Source of the DNA: Planctomycetota bacterium
Lineage (GTDB): Bacteria; Planctomycetota; UBA1135; GCA-002686595
Assembly (NCBI GenBank): GCA_016714045.1
Contig: JADJNY010000001.1
Span: forward strand, 496,001-560,000
Direction of reading: 5' to 3'
DNA length: 64,000 bases
The notes beneath the pieces are model-generated. The model worked only from the letters and a program-made list of their open reading frames with translations, had not been told where the DNA came from and ran no database searches. Below, piece after piece: positions 8,889 to 18,563 of this stretch; positions within the stretch are counted from its first letter, which is position 1; every line of letters begins with the position of its first letter. Position numbers and translations under genes: made by a program.

Positions 8889-10160
8889 CCTCGCGGGTCT
8901 GCGGCGCGGGCGAGAACGCGGAGGGGCGGGGCCCCCCCCCTCGGGGGGCCTCGGCGCGCGCTCCTCGCCGCGGGGCCTCGGCGCCGGACACAGGCCGCGC
9001 GGTGCGGCCGTCGCGCCGTCGTCAGCCGTTCGTGACGTTGGTCTCGGGCGGGACGAAGGCGCGGAGGTGGCGGGGGAGGGGGGGTAGTGCGGAGGCGCCG
9101 CTGCCGTGGTGACACCGCCGCGCGGGGGGCGTGGTCTCGCGGACGGAGGCGCCGCCGACGTTGGCTTCGTGCGCAGGCGCAACGCCCCCGGCCACCCTCG
9201 CGCGTCGTCGAGGCCGTCGCCCTGGAGGGATGCGACACCCGGGCATGCGAGCCGTTCGAGAACGCGGTCGAGGACCTGCGTCGCGTCGCGGCATGGGTGG
9301 GCCGGGGGGTCGCGGGTCTGCGGCAGGCGGGGCGAGAACACGGAGGGGACGCCGCCGAGGAACCGTGATCGTGCTGACCGGGTCGTAGGACCCCTTTCCT
9401 CGGCGGCTGCCGTTGCCGGCTGCCGCGTCCGCCGGTTGGATCGCCCGTAGTTCACTGCCCGCCGGACCGACACGCCGGCGGGCGCGAACCAGCGCAGAGC
9501 CGTTACCGTTCGCGCGCGGGCTGCCAGGTCGACGCCGGTGACGCCGTCGGAGTTGTGGGGCGTGCCCACGAGCGTGCCGGCCGTCGTGTAGCGGTCGACG
9601 TCGTCGCCGGCGATGTTGGCGACGAACAAGTCGCCCTGGAACGTGATCACGTCGAACGGATCGCCGACGGGGAACGAGCCGAGGTTGGCGCCCGCGGGCG
9701 AGAACTTGACGACCGCCGGGCCCGGCGCGCCGTTCGCGGTGCCCGAGTTCGCGACGTAGACGGTCGTCCCGTCGAACGCGAGGCCGCGCATGTTGTCGAG
9801 GCCGCCCGTGATCGTGCCGAGGTGCGTCGTGCCGTCGAGGCTGAAGCGGAAGATCGAGTCGGCGACCTGGTCGCTCACCCAGATCTCGCTCCCGACCTGG
9901 ATCGCCTCGATCGGTGTCGGGCGGCGCCGGGGGGTCATGTACGCCGGGGTGATCACGCTCCGTTGCTCGCGTCGAGCAGGCCCTTCTTGTTCTCCTCCGC
10001 GGCGGGGGGGGGGGGGGGGGGGGGGCGGGGGGGGGGGGCGGGGGGCCCGGGGAAGGCCGCGGGCGGGCGGACGTGCCCCCCAGGGGCCCCACCGTCTTCC
10101 GGGCCGGCCCCGCCCGGGGCTCGCCGGGGGGGGCGGGGGGGGGGGCCGGGCCGGCTCGTC
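8627..10160. other. Damaged block bounded by poly-C and poly-G runs
   Basis: Runs of 13 C (8627-8639), 7 C (8641-8647) and 7 C (8654-8660) open the block. Runs of 22 G (10004-10025), 12 G (10027-10038), 8 G (10126-10133) and 11 G (10135-10145) close it. Three genes lose their frame inside it: recG (plus strand), an NHL protein and a MauG/CCP protein (minus strand). About 9500-9940 reads cleanly. Family motifs persist in mixed frames elsewhere, which indicates indel errors in the determined sequence rather than foreign DNA. Confidence 0.8.
9022..9938 (-). CDS. NHL-type beta-propeller protein with Cys-rich C-terminal domain (frames disrupted)
   Basis: From 9938 down to about 9520 the frame reads cleanly as a propeller: IQVGSEIWVSDQVADSIFRF, then GLAFDGTTVYVANSG, VVKFSPAG, GDLFVANIAGDDVDRY. 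Below 9520 the frame breaks repeatedly. Even so, pieces of the lineage's C-terminal domain are readable in mixed frames (GDGL..., LRLRTK, RGGV, then FVPPETNVTNG with a stop at 9022), matching the ends of two other proteins in this window. The ATG at 9938 lacks a signal peptide, so the N-terminus may lie further upstream in the damaged poly-G zone. It is the last gene of a minus-strand set with the CCP gene. Probably an exported protein; ligand unknown. Confidence 0.6.
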
Positions 10161-11462
10161 GTCGGCAAGGTTCAACGCCTGGATCACCGTCTCGCCGTGG
10201 TGGCCGACGGGCACGGTGCCCTCGAGCGTCGAGTAGTAATGGAGGACGTCCTTCAGCGTCGCGAACTGCCCCTGGTGCATGTAGGGCGCGGTGCGCGCGA
10301 CGTTGCGCAGGCTCGGCGACTTGAACGTGGCCCAGCTCTCGGGCGCCTGCACGATGCGCGCAATCGAACGCGCGCGCTCGCCGTCGCGATCGTCGCTGAA
10401 CGGGCCGTGCGCGTTGAACGGGTCCGCGCGCAGCGCCGCGATGCCCGCGTGGCGGCCGGGGTCCTTCGGCGGCTCGCGGTCGAGCGCGGGCACGCCGATG
10501 TTGTGGAACTCGAAGTCGGAGAAGTACGGCCCGCCGTGGCAGCGCCGGCACGCCGCGCGTCCGAGGAAGAGCGCGAGTCCGCGCTGTGCCGCCTCGGGGT
10601 ACTGCGCTTCCGCCGCGGCGTCGTTTTTCTGGAGCGCCTCGACGTAGCGGTCGAAGGGCGAGCCGCGCGGCGCGAGGCGGCGCTCGTACGCCGCGATCGC
10701 CTTGCCCGCGTTCGCGAACACCGTGTCGATCGTTCGGCGATCGTCCGGCGTCATCGAGAGCCACGCGCTCGCGCGCGGCGAGGGCGGCGGTTCTTCCGTC
10801 GCGCCCGGCACGATCGGGTCGGGGCGCGCGTTGGGCGGGAAGCGCTTCGGGTCGGCGAGGTCGGGGAGCGCGCCGAAGAGCGCCTCGTACTCCGCGCGAT
10901 AGCGCGCGTCGACGGCGAGGAGCCGCGCGAGGTCGACACGGCTGCCGCCCATCTCGAGGTCGTGCTCGATCGGCTTCAGTGCCTGGCTCCACAACGAGTC
11001 CGCGCGCCCGTCCCAGAAAAGCCAGCGGGACGCGCCGGCGTCGAGCACGGTCGGCGCATTGCGCGCGGTGCGCCCGAGGCCTTCCGACAGCGTCTTCCCG
11101 TCGGTGAACGCGCGCTCGGGAGCGTGGCAGGTCGCGCACGACACCTTTCCATCGCGCGACAGCCGCGCGTCGAAGAAGAGTCGCTGGCCGAGGCGCGCGG
11201 CGCGCGCGTCGTCGGCGACTTGGTTCGTCGGATCCTTCGGGAACGCCGCGGGGCGCAGGAGCTTCAGCGCGCGCGAGCGCGACAAGGGGCCGATGCGTTC
11301 AGGCTCCGCGGGCGCCTGCGCGACGGGCGTCGATCCGTCTCCCTGGGTTCCCGAGGGCGTCTGCGAGCGCGGGTTCGCGCGCGGCGCAGCGGGACCCGCG
11401 AGCGACGCGAGCAGGGCAGCGCCGAGCGCGAGGAGCGCGGTGGCGAGGCGCGCACGCGTCAT
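9953..11462 (-). CDS. Dihaem cytochrome c peroxidase/MauG family protein, C-terminus damaged
   Basis: Exported dihaem protein of the CCP/MauG family (PF03150). It has a signal peptide at the start (MTRARLATALLALGAALLASLAG). Haem motif 1 is CATCH (about residue 105) and haem motif 2 is CRRCH (about residue 305). A distal region PYMHQGQFATLKDVLHYY is also present. Such proteins reduce peroxide or oxidise partner proteins in the periplasm. The start overlaps the stop of the upstream lipoprotein by four bases (ATGA, 11459-11462). The family-like sequence ends at ALNLADDE (about 10165), where the poly-G block begins. A plausible tail, EENKKGLLDASNGA with a stop at 9953, is found beyond it in another frame. 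Confidence 0.82.
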
Positions 11463-11965
11463 TCGAGCTCCACCCACGCCTGCGCGCGCTCCGTCAGCGC
11501 GCCGCGCGTCACGTCGAACGTGAGCTCCCACGCGCCCATCATGTGGAAGCGCAAGCCCTCGGCGTGCCAACCGCCGTCCGCGCGGCGCGACACGCGCGCG
11601 AGCGCCGCCATGCCGTGGCCGTGCTGCGGCATGCCCGCGTCGACGTCGAGCGCGACGTCCGTCGCGAGCACGGGCTCCGCGCCGCGCGCGTCGAAGACCC
11701 AGGCGTCGACGGAAAAGGTCTCGCCCTCGAGGATCGGGTCGAGCGAGCTCGTCCAGCGCACGAGGAAGCGTCCCGCGTGCGAGCGCACCTCGCGCGCGCC
11801 CTGCCACGCGGGTGCGCCGGCGGCGGGGAGCGGAGCGGGCGCGGCGGGCTCGACGGCGCGTACCTCGCGCGCGGGCGGACGGCGCTCGGGCGCACGCTCG
11901 CGCGTGGTCGAGCACGCGGGCGCGAGCGCCAGGAGCACGACGAGGAACGCGGACGAGGCGGACAT
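11459..11965 (-). CDS. YtkA/FixH-like domain lipoprotein
   Basis: A 168-aa protein whose ATG at 11965 gives a lipoprotein signal (LLALAPAC, Cys near residue 17), so it is probably anchored in a membrane. The mature part is a beta-sandwich of the YtkA/FixH type: FLVRWTSSLDPILEGETFSV, DVDAGMPQHGHGM and GLRFHMMGAWELTFDV. Members often have a His/Met-rich metal-binding look and sit beside copper or c-type cytochrome genes. Here it is translationally coupled to a dihaem peroxidase gene (four-base overlap), which supports a shared periplasmic redox role. A longer open frame to 12061 exists but would bury the signal peptide. Confidence 0.75.
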   Translation of the reverse strand: MSASSAFLVVLLALAPACSTTRERAPERRPPAREVRAVEPAAPAPLPAAGAPAWQGAREVRSHAGRFLVRWTSSLDPILEGETFSVDAWVFDARGAEPVLATDVALDVDAGMPQHGHGMAALARVSRRADGGWHAEGLRFHMMGAWELTFDVTRGALTERAQAWVELE

Positions 11966-12057
11966 CGTCTCCAGTGTAGCGGAGCGCGCGAGCGCGTCAC
12001 GGCGTGGCGCACGGCGCTGGAGTGACCCGATCGGTGTCGTCGAGAGGGCGCGCACGG

Positions 12058-13972
12058 TCAATCCTTCTTCGGCGCGGGCGCCTTCGGCCGCAGCGCCTGC
12101 AGGTACGCGCGCGAGCCGAACGCGGACACGGCGCGGCCCTCCGCGTCGAACGTCTGGCCGCGGTGGTTGCCCCAGTCGAGCACGACGAGGTTCCCCGCGG
12201 GATCGAACGCGAGCCCGCGCGGCTTCGCGAACTCGCCGCGCGCGAGGCCAGGCTTGCCAAGGGCGCCGAGGTACGCGCCCTTCGCGTCGAAGTGCAGCAC
12301 GCGGCTCCGCGCTTCGTCAGCGACCCAAACGCTTCCATCGGGCGCGCACGTCAGGCCCGCGGGGCGGAGGAGCTGCTGCTCGCCGTCGCCGTGGCTACCG
12401 AACTCACGCAGCGGCTTACCCGCGCGGTCGAACACGCGCACGCACGCGCCGAGTGCGTCGAGGACGAATACGAGGTCGCCCTTCGGACTCACGGCGAGAT
12501 CGACGGGGCGCGACGGCTCGTTCCATCGGTGACCCGGAAGGCCTGCGATCGTGTTCGTGTCGTGCGTCGCCACGAACGCGTAGAGGAACGCGAGGTCGGG
12601 GCCGAACTCGAGCACCCGCCGAGTCGCGGCGTCGAGGACGAGGAGCGCGCCGCCCGGCGCGCACTCGATCGCCACCGGATCGGGCACGAGCTCGGGCTCG
12701 TCGCGCCAGCGCACGGCCTCGAGCCGGCGCAGATCGAGCGCGAGCGACAACCGCGCGAGCGCCGGGTCGTATTTGAGCGGCGTCCCCGCGGGCCGATCGA
12801 CGAGCCACGCCGTGATCCGCGCGTTTCCCGCGTCCGCGACGTAGAGGCGCCGCGCGTCGGGCGAGAGCTCGATCGCGTCGGGGCGCACGAACTGCGCGAC
12901 GCGCTCGCCGTAGCCGGACCAACGCGTGATCTCCGCGGGCTCGGACAGCGTCGTGTCGAGCACGACGATCCCCGGCGCGGAGGGCTCGACGGCGGCGTAG
13001 AGCACGCCCGCCGCGTCGAGCGCGCCGCCGAAGTGCGACGCGGTGTTGCGCTCCTGGTTCGCGGTCAGCGCGCGCTCGCTCGCGCTGATCGGCCCGAAGA
13101 GTTGCGCGCGGTCCTCGAAGCCCTCGACGACGAGCATCCGCGCGCCGTCCGGCGCGAGCGCGAGCCCGTCGGGGTAGTGCAGCTTGCCCGCGCCCTCGTG
13201 CGGTTGCAGCGCGTGGATCCCGAACCCGTGCACGCGTTTTCCCGCGCGGTCGAACACCTCGATGCGGTGGTTGTCGCGATCGGCGACGCACGCGCTCCCC
13301 TTGGACGCGCACGCACGTCGGCGACGCGAGCTGGCCCTGGAACGGACCGAACACGCCCCACGAGAAGAGCGCCTTGCCCGCCGCGTCGAACACCGCGATG
13401 CGGTGGTTGTCCGTGTCCGCGACGAAGAGGCGCCCGTCGGGCGCGACGTCGAGGTCGTGGGGGAAGCGCAGCTCGCCGCTCGCGCCGCCGAAGCCCCCGA
13501 ACGAGCGCTCGAAGTGCCCCTCGTGGTCGAAGACCTGCACACGGTGGTTCCCCGTGTCCGCGACGTAGAGCTTCTTCGCGTCGACCGCGACGCCGAGCGG
13601 CGAGCGGAAGGCGCCCGGTCCGCCGCCGCGCACGCCGATCACGCGCACGAACGTGCCGTCGAGGCGGAACACGCTGACGCGGTCGTTGCCCGTGTCCGCG
13701 ACGAAGAGCTCGCCCGCGGGGGACAGCGCGAGCCCGTGCGGATCGGAGAGCTCGCCGGGCTCGACGCCGCGTCGTCCGAGCTCGCCGACCCGGTGGCGCT
13801 CCGCGTCGAACACGACGACGCGGTCCTGGTACGACTCGGCCACCAGCACGCGTCCATCGGGCGCGAACACGGCGCTGGTGGGTCCCGCGAGATCGGAGAG
13901 TTCGGACTGGAACCCGCCGAGGTCCTGGACGTCGGCGGTCGGGGCGATCACGAGGAGGAGGGCCGTGAGCAT
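12058..13972 (-). CDS. NHL-repeat beta-propeller exported protein, one frameshift
   Basis: Read with one correction this is a protein of about 637 aa: signal peptide (MLTALLLVIAPTADV), then NHL repeats of the form 'LFVADTGNDRVSVF', 'LYVADTGNHRVQVF', 'LFVADTDNHRIAVF', 'CVADRDNHRIEVF', ending with 'LVVLDWGNHRGQTF'. The two halves are in different frames. They join if one base is removed from the CCCC at 13297-13300, giving ...CVRVQGSACVADRDNH. NHL propellers bind proteins, RNA or small ligands; no catalytic residues are visible. It heads the minus-strand set with the lipoprotein and the peroxidase. Confidence 0.85.
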
Positions 13973-14054
13973 CGCGCGTCACGGTAACGGACGCGCCGTG
14001 CGCGGAACAGACGACCGAGGGCGAAGGCGGACGCCGCGCGCTCCGCCTCGCGCG

Positions 14055-15077
14055 TCACGGCGACCACGTGATGCGCACCGCGTTCGTGAAGTTGGCCGTC
14101 TCGGGCGTGCAGAAGCTCGCCGCGTTGCGGTAGCGCGTCGTGTACTCGTACGTGCCGCCGGCCGCGGGGACCTGGCCGCGCACCGCGACGGACGCATCGC
14201 CCGCCGCGGGATACACGGACGTGTTCGCCACGTTGACCTTGCTGCCGAGGCGGATCAGCGTGCCGCCGACGCAGAGGATGCCGTCGAAGGCGTTCACCGG
14301 CGCGAGCGTCGTCCCCTGGAAATAGGTGCAGGAGGCGTTGGGCAGGTTCGAGCCGTGCAGCACGACCGTGTCCGCGCTGCGGTCGGCGATGCCCGTGACG
14401 GCGAGCAACCCGCCCGCGGGGAAGAGCGAGTTCCCGCAGCCGTGGCCCGGTGCTCCGCTGTTGCCGCACGGGCACGCGAGGCCGCTGCCGTCACCGGCGC
14501 AGGAGGTCGTGTAGTCCTCGACCTCGATGCGCAGGTCGTCGACCATCCAGCCGAACCCGCCGTTGTCGAACCCGTCGCCCGCGCTGAACGCGAAGCTCAC
14601 CGCGAGCGCCTGGCCGAGGTAGCGCGTGACGTCGCATTCGACTTGGAACCAGGCATTCTGCGGCGGCTGCGGGCAGTTGCTCCAGGCGACAAGGCCGTTG
14701 ATCCACAGCGCGGCCGTGTCCCAGGAGGCGCAGCCACTCTCGGTCTGGATGAACATCCAGCAGCGCAGCACGGCGCGCTGACCGGAGGGCGGGAGCACGG
14801 GGGAACTCGAAAGCTGCAACGTGCCGAACGTGACCGCTTCGTAGTTGCACGCGGTCGCCGAGCCGAAGTACGCCGCCTCGTTCCCATTGGGATACGGGGC
14901 GGCGAGGGCTCCGCACGTCGACGCGGACGACTCCGCGTGCCAGTTCGATGCGCTCCAGTTCCCGAGTCCGTTCTCGAAGTCGTCGGCGAACACGACGGTC
15001 TGTGCTGCGGCGGCGGAGACGAGCACGAGGGACGCGGCGGCGGCGCGGAGGAACGAGCGAAGGGACGCGACGAGCAT
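14055..15077 (-). CDS. Secreted protein with Cys-rich planctomycete C-terminal domain
   Basis: A 340-aa exported protein with a signal peptide (MLVASLRSFLRAAAASLVLV then SAAAAQ). The N-terminal half is a jelly-roll-like region (FADDFENGLGNWSASNW... WMVDDLRIEVEDY), of the kind that binds carbohydrate or packs on a catalytic domain. From about residue 190 comes CAGDGSGLACPCGNSG.PGHGCGNS, then TLIRLGSKVNVANTS and FCTPETANFTNAV. This is the same domain that ends the M36 protease at 47 kb and the damaged NHL protein at 9 kb. Its recurrence at the very C-terminus of unrelated exported proteins suggests a sorting or anchoring tag, which is inference. Confidence 0.82.
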   Translation of the reverse strand: MLVASLRSFLRAAAASLVLVSAAAAQTVVFADDFENGLGNWSASNWHAESSASTCGALAAPYPNGNEAAYFGSATACNYEAVTFGTLQLSSSPVLPPSGQRAVLRCWMFIQTESGCASWDTAALWINGLVAWSNCPQPPQNAWFQVECDVTRYLGQALAVSFAFSAGDGFDNGGFGWMVDDLRIEVEDYTTSCAGDGSGLACPCGNSGAPGHGCGNSLFPAGGLLAVTGIADRSADTVVLHGSNLPNASCTYFQGTTLAPVNAFDGILCVGGTLIRLGSKVNVANTSVYPAAGDASVAVRGQVPAAGGTYEYTTRYRNAASFCTPETANFTNAVRITWSP

Positions 15078-15253
15078 GGTGGACTCCAGGGGGACGCGGG
15101 GCGATCGGGCGGAGCGCGGCGGCGCGTCCAGGCGAGGGGCGCGCGTCGGTTCCGGGATCCGATTCAACGTGGACGCGCGGAACGCTTCGAGGAACTCGGG
15201 AATCTCGGGCGTGACGCGCGGGCGGAGTCCGCGGGGTGGGCAGGGATCTGCGC

Positions 15254-16291
15254 TCACCGCTGCGGCACGAGCGCGCGGAACCCGTCCCAGAACGCGCGGA
15301 CGCGCTCGACCATCGCGCGCTCGGTGGGGTCGGACGCGGCGGGGCCGGTCCACTGCGCGCGGACGGTCTCGCGGCCGCGTTCGGTGACGCGGGCGAGCAC
15401 GAAGATCGCCTCGTCCGGACCGCGCGAGCGCCCGACGCGAGCGGGCAGCGCGTCGAAGTCGAGCGCGGACCAGAGCGCGCGCCACTGCTCCCGCTGCACC
15501 GCGGACCACGCCGGAGCGGCCAGGTCGTGGGCGAGGACGAGCTCGTCGCGTTCGACGACGGCGCGCCACCACGAGGGTCCGTTCGAGACGATCTTCGCTT
15601 CGACGCGCGGCGTCGAGCGCGCGAGCTCGGCGCGGACGTCGCGCGTCAGCGCCGCGAGCGGGAGGGGGCACGTCGAATCGGGTGCCGCGACGTCCCGGTC
15701 CGCCGACTTGGGCGTGGTCGCGCCCGCGAGGAAGCGCGTGGGCACGTCGACCACGTCGCCGCCCTCCGACGCGTGGACGGGCCAGGCGCCGCGCGCTCCG
15801 AACGCGATCCCGAAGGCACGCGCGGGGGCGAGCGTGCGCTCGAGCTCGTCGAGGCGTTTCCAATCCTCGTCCCCGTAGCGAAGGTTCGGTCCGAGGGGCC
15901 AGAGCTGCACGCCGCTCGGCTCCTTTGCGTCGTGCGCGAGCCGCACGACGATGCGCTCGTCCTTCGATCCAAACGGCGCGTCGAGCACGGCGAGCTCCGC
16001 GTACCGGATCGGCGCGGTGGTGCGCTCCGCCTTCGACAGGCTCTCGGCTTCCGGCGCGCGCTTCGACGGGGCGTCGAAGGTGTGCACGCGCTCGACGCGG
16101 GCGAGGACGAGGCGATCGCAGCACTCGAGCAGCGGGCGGGCGTCGAGCTGGGCGACATCGACGGGGCGCTCGACGTGCGCGTCGAGCGGTCGGTTCGCTT
16201 GCTGCGCCGGTACGGCGACCGCGAGCGCGAGCGTGGCCGCGAGGAGCGGGAGGACCGGAACGAACCAAGAGGGCGGGTGAGTGGGGGGCAT
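15254..16291 (-). CDS. Exported protein of unknown function
   Basis: A 345-aa protein whose ATG at 16291 gives a good signal peptide (WFVPVLPLLAATLALAVAVPAQ). An ATG 12 codons upstream (16327) is possible but lengthens the polar n-region. The rest is a mixed alpha/beta protein with an early CCDRLVLARVERVHTF segment and two Trp-rich helices near the C-terminus (SWWRAVVERDELVLAHDL; REQWRALWSALDF). I do not recognise the family. Neighbours are a secreted Cys-rich-domain protein and a methyltransferase on the same strand, with no tight coupling. Confidence 0.7.
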   Translation of the reverse strand: MPPTHPPSWFVPVLPLLAATLALAVAVPAQQANRPLDAHVERPVDVAQLDARPLLECCDRLVLARVERVHTFDAPSKRAPEAESLSKAERTTAPIRYAELAVLDAPFGSKDERIVVRLAHDAKEPSGVQLWPLGPNLRYGDEDWKRLDELERTLAPARAFGIAFGARGAWPVHASEGGDVVDVPTRFLAGATTPKSADRDVAAPDSTCPLPLAALTRDVRAELARSTPRVEAKIVSNGPSWWRAVVERDELVLAHDLAAPAWSAVQREQWRALWSALDFDALPARVGRSRGPDEAIFVLARVTERGRETVRAQWTGPAASDPTERAMVERVRAFWDGFRALVPQR

Positions 16292-16336
16292 GGCGGTCGA
16301 GCTAGTGCGCGCCGGGACGCCGGTCACCCGCTCCTG

Positions 16337-17089
16337 CTACCCGTTCCAGCGCCCGACGCGCGCAAAGAGCGGCCACCGCGCGGGCTTCGTCGCCTTCGCG
16401 TCGGGCCACAGCGGCGCGACGCGCGCCTCGAATTCGGGCAGCGGGTCGCGACCTTCCGCCTGACGCGCACGTCCGACCGCGGACCACGTGCCGACGTACC
16501 CGACGAACGCCGCGCGGTCGAGCTCGGCCTCGATCGCCCAGTCGCCGAACGGGAGCTCCTCGAACGGGAACGGGAGCTCGCGATAGCGCGTCTCGACGTG
16601 CCGCCGGCCCGCGGGCCAGTAGCGGCCGACGCGCTCCTCGTAGAACCACTCCGTGATCGCGTCGATCGCGGGCGAGACGTGCACGAGGTCGTAGCTCCAC
16701 ACCGCGATCACGCCGCCGGGCCGGAGCACGCGCTGCACCTCGGCGTAGAAGCGCGGGTGGTCGAACCAGTGGATCGCCGCGGCGACCGTGACGAGGTCGA
16801 CGGAGGCGCTCGCCAAACCGGAAGACTCGGCGGGCGCGCAGCCATACTCGACGTTCGTGTGTGCCTCCGCGTGCGCGAGCTGCTCGGCGCTCGCGTCGGT
16901 CGCGATCACGCGCTCGAAGTGCGGCGCAAGGAGGCGTGCCGCCTGCCCGCTGCCCGTGCCGACGTCCCACGCGAGCGCGTGATCACGCGCGAGGCTCGCG
17001 ATCCACGCGACGAGCGCCGGCGGGTAGTGCGGCCGGAACGCCGCGTACTCGGGCGCGTGGCGGGAGAAGTGGTCGGCGAAGCCGGACAA
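16337..17089 (-). CDS. Class I SAM-dependent methyltransferase
   Basis: A 250-aa cytosolic protein with the Rossmann methyltransferase signature: motif I WDVGTGSGQAARLL (about 42-55), an acidic residue after VIATDAS (about 66), motif II/III SVDLVTVAAAIHWFD (about 95-109) and post-motif LRPGGVIAVW. It resembles the trans-aconitate/UbiE-like group (Methyltransf_11). The substrate cannot be inferred. The start at 17089 gives the common 'FADHFSRHAPEYAAFRPHYP' N-terminus of this subgroup. Confidence 0.88.
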   Translation of the reverse strand: MSGFADHFSRHAPEYAAFRPHYPPALVAWIASLARDHALAWDVGTGSGQAARLLAPHFERVIATDASAEQLAHAEAHTNVEYGCAPAESSGLASASVDLVTVAAAIHWFDHPRFYAEVQRVLRPGGVIAVWSYDLVHVSPAIDAITEWFYEERVGRYWPAGRRHVETRYRELPFPFEELPFGDWAIEAELDRAAFVGYVGTWSAVGRARQAEGRDPLPEFEARVAPLWPDAKATKPARWPLFARVGRWNG

Positions 17090-17223
17090 GCGGCGAGAGG
17101 GTAGCGCTTCGCCGGCCCTCGCGCAGCTCGCGAGGGGCGCGCTCCGCAGGCGGGGCAGCGGATTGCCCCGCTTCCTGCCTCGCGGCCGATGACGGCGCGC
17201 GCGTCGCGCGGTACAGCTCTGGC

Positions 17224-18057
17224 ATGAAGTCCACCGAGACGTCGCTGCCGCCCGCAGGCGCGCCGCCGCCTTCCTTCCGCGAGCGCCTGCAGGCCGAGCT
17301 CGCGCGCCGGTGCGCGGACAACCCGCAGTACTCGCTGCGCGCGTTCGCGCTCGACCTCGGGACCGATCACTCGAGCCTGTCGCAGCTCCTGCGCGGCCGC
17401 CGCGCGCTGACCGCGGCGATGATCGAGCGCCTGGGCGCGAAGCTCGGCCTCGACGCGCGCGCGATCGAGGCGTTCGTGCTTCGTGAGCGGCTCGCCGGCG
17501 CGGGCGACGACGACGCGCCCGAGGACGCGTCGGTCCACGAGCTCGAGACGTTGTCGCAGTACGCCGCCGCGGTCGTGACGGAGTGGGAGCACCTGGCGCT
17601 GCTCGAGCTCACGCACGTGCGCGGCTTCCGTCCCGACGTCGGGTGGATCGCGCGCGTGCTCGGGATCACGACGGACCAAGTGACGCTCGCGCTGAACCGG
17701 CTGCTCCACCTCGGGCTGCTCGTGATGGAGGACGTCTCCACGTGGCGCGACGTCTCCGGGCCGACCGTGTTCCGCAACGGCGGCGCGGACGCGACCGAGT
17801 TCGGCCGCGCGGCGGCGAGAGCGCTGGTCGAGCGCTTGCACGCGTTGTCGCCGCCGCCCGCGCGCGAGGACCTGCCGCAGGAGCACGCGTCGACGACGCT
17901 CGCGGTGAGCGCCGCGCGCGTGCCCGAGGCGCTCGAGCGCTTGCGCGTCGCGCGCGCGGAGATCGCGGCGCTGCTCGAAGGCGACGACGAGCGCGACGAG
18001 GTGTACCGCCTCGAGCTGCGGCTCTACCCGATCACGAAGCTCCCGAAACCCGTTTGA
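17224..18057 (+). CDS. TIGR02147 family helix-turn-helix regulator
   Basis: A 277-aa protein of the TIGR02147 (DUF4423) family known from Fibrobacteres, myxobacteria and planctomycetes. The N-terminal part has FRERLQAELARRCADNPQYSLRAFALDLG and SSLSQLLRGRRALTAAMIERLGAKLGL, an HTH-like segment. The middle has EWEHLALLELTHVRGFRPDVGWIARVLGI and a second winged helix. The C-terminus (VYRLELRLYPITKLP) is a family hallmark. It probably acts as a transcription regulator. The VOC gene starts 14 bp after its stop and is likely cotranscribed, so it may be its target or partner. Confidence 0.85.
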   Translation: MKSTETSLPPAGAPPPSFRERLQAELARRCADNPQYSLRAFALDLGTDHSSLSQLLRGRRALTAAMIERLGAKLGLDARAIEAFVLRERLAGAGDDDAPEDASVHELETLSQYAAAVVTEWEHLALLELTHVRGFRPDVGWIARVLGITTDQVTLALNRLLHLGLLVMEDVSTWRDVSGPTVFRNGGADATEFGRAAARALVERLHALSPPPAREDLPQEHASTTLAVSAARVPEALERLRVARAEIAALLEGDDERDEVYRLELRLYPITKLPKPV

Positions 18058-18071
18058 AGCGAGGACCCGCC

Positions 18072-18434
18072 ATGGGCGCACCCGTCACGCACTTCCAGAT
18101 CGTCACGAAGGACCCCGACGCGCTCGCCGCGTTCTACTCGAAGCTCTGCGGCTGGACCGTGAGCGTCGACAATCCGCTGCGCTACCGCTTCCTGAAGACG
18201 AATGCGGGCCGCGGCATCGAGGGCGGGTTGTGGCCTGCTCCGCCGCACGCGAACGGCTTCGTGCAGCTGCACATCGAGGTCGCGGACGTGAAGGCGAGCG
18301 TCGCGGAGGCGACGGCGCTCGGCGCGGGCGTGCTCGTGCCGCCGCAGTCCTTGCCGGGCGGCGAAGTGATGGCGGTGCTGCGCGATCCGGACGGGATCCC
18401 GTTCGTGCTGCACTCGCCGGCGAAGCTGCGGTAG
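18072..18434 (+). CDS. VOC (glyoxalase/bleomycin resistance) family protein
   Basis: A 120-aa single-domain vicinal-oxygen-chelate protein. It starts VTHFQIVTKDPDALAAFYSKLCGWTV, has the middle beta strands VQLHIEVADVKASVAEATALGAGVLVPPQ, and ends DPDGIPFVLHSP. The first metal-ligand position is His (THFQI), with a second candidate at QLHIEV. These proteins act as dimers on varied small molecules; the substrate is unknown. It lies 14 bp downstream of the TIGR02147 regulator gene. Confidence 0.87.
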   Translation: MGAPVTHFQIVTKDPDALAAFYSKLCGWTVSVDNPLRYRFLKTNAGRGIEGGLWPAPPHANGFVQLHIEVADVKASVAEATALGAGVLVPPQSLPGGEVMAVLRDPDGIPFVLHSPAKLR

Positions 18435-18456
18435 CGACGCGGACGGCGTCGAGGGC

Positions 18457-18490
18457 GGGACCTCTTCGTGGCGTCACGAAAAGGGACCCG
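18457..18490. repeat. Palindromic repeat, copy 1
   Basis: Core TTCGTG-GCGT-CACGAA (18465-18480), flanked by GGGACC on the left and GGGACCCGTCGCG on the right. It is the least symmetric of the four copies in 18.4-21.4 kb. It lies between the convergent VOC and propeller genes. The sequence to about 18602 is also related to the sequence that follows copy 4. Confidence 0.85.
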
Positions 18491-18563
18491 TCGCGCACCG
18501 CGAGTGCGTCGACGCGTGCTGATTCTGACGCACGATCGAGCCCGGTCGGCCATCTGCGCGTCG

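Noticed and set aside
3417..11915. A single open frame of 2832 codons on the minus strand
   Set aside because: It is a stop-free run in GC-rich DNA that passes antisense through recG and the PH genes. Only its ends, the exported protein at 3417-5015 and the CCP gene, are real genes.
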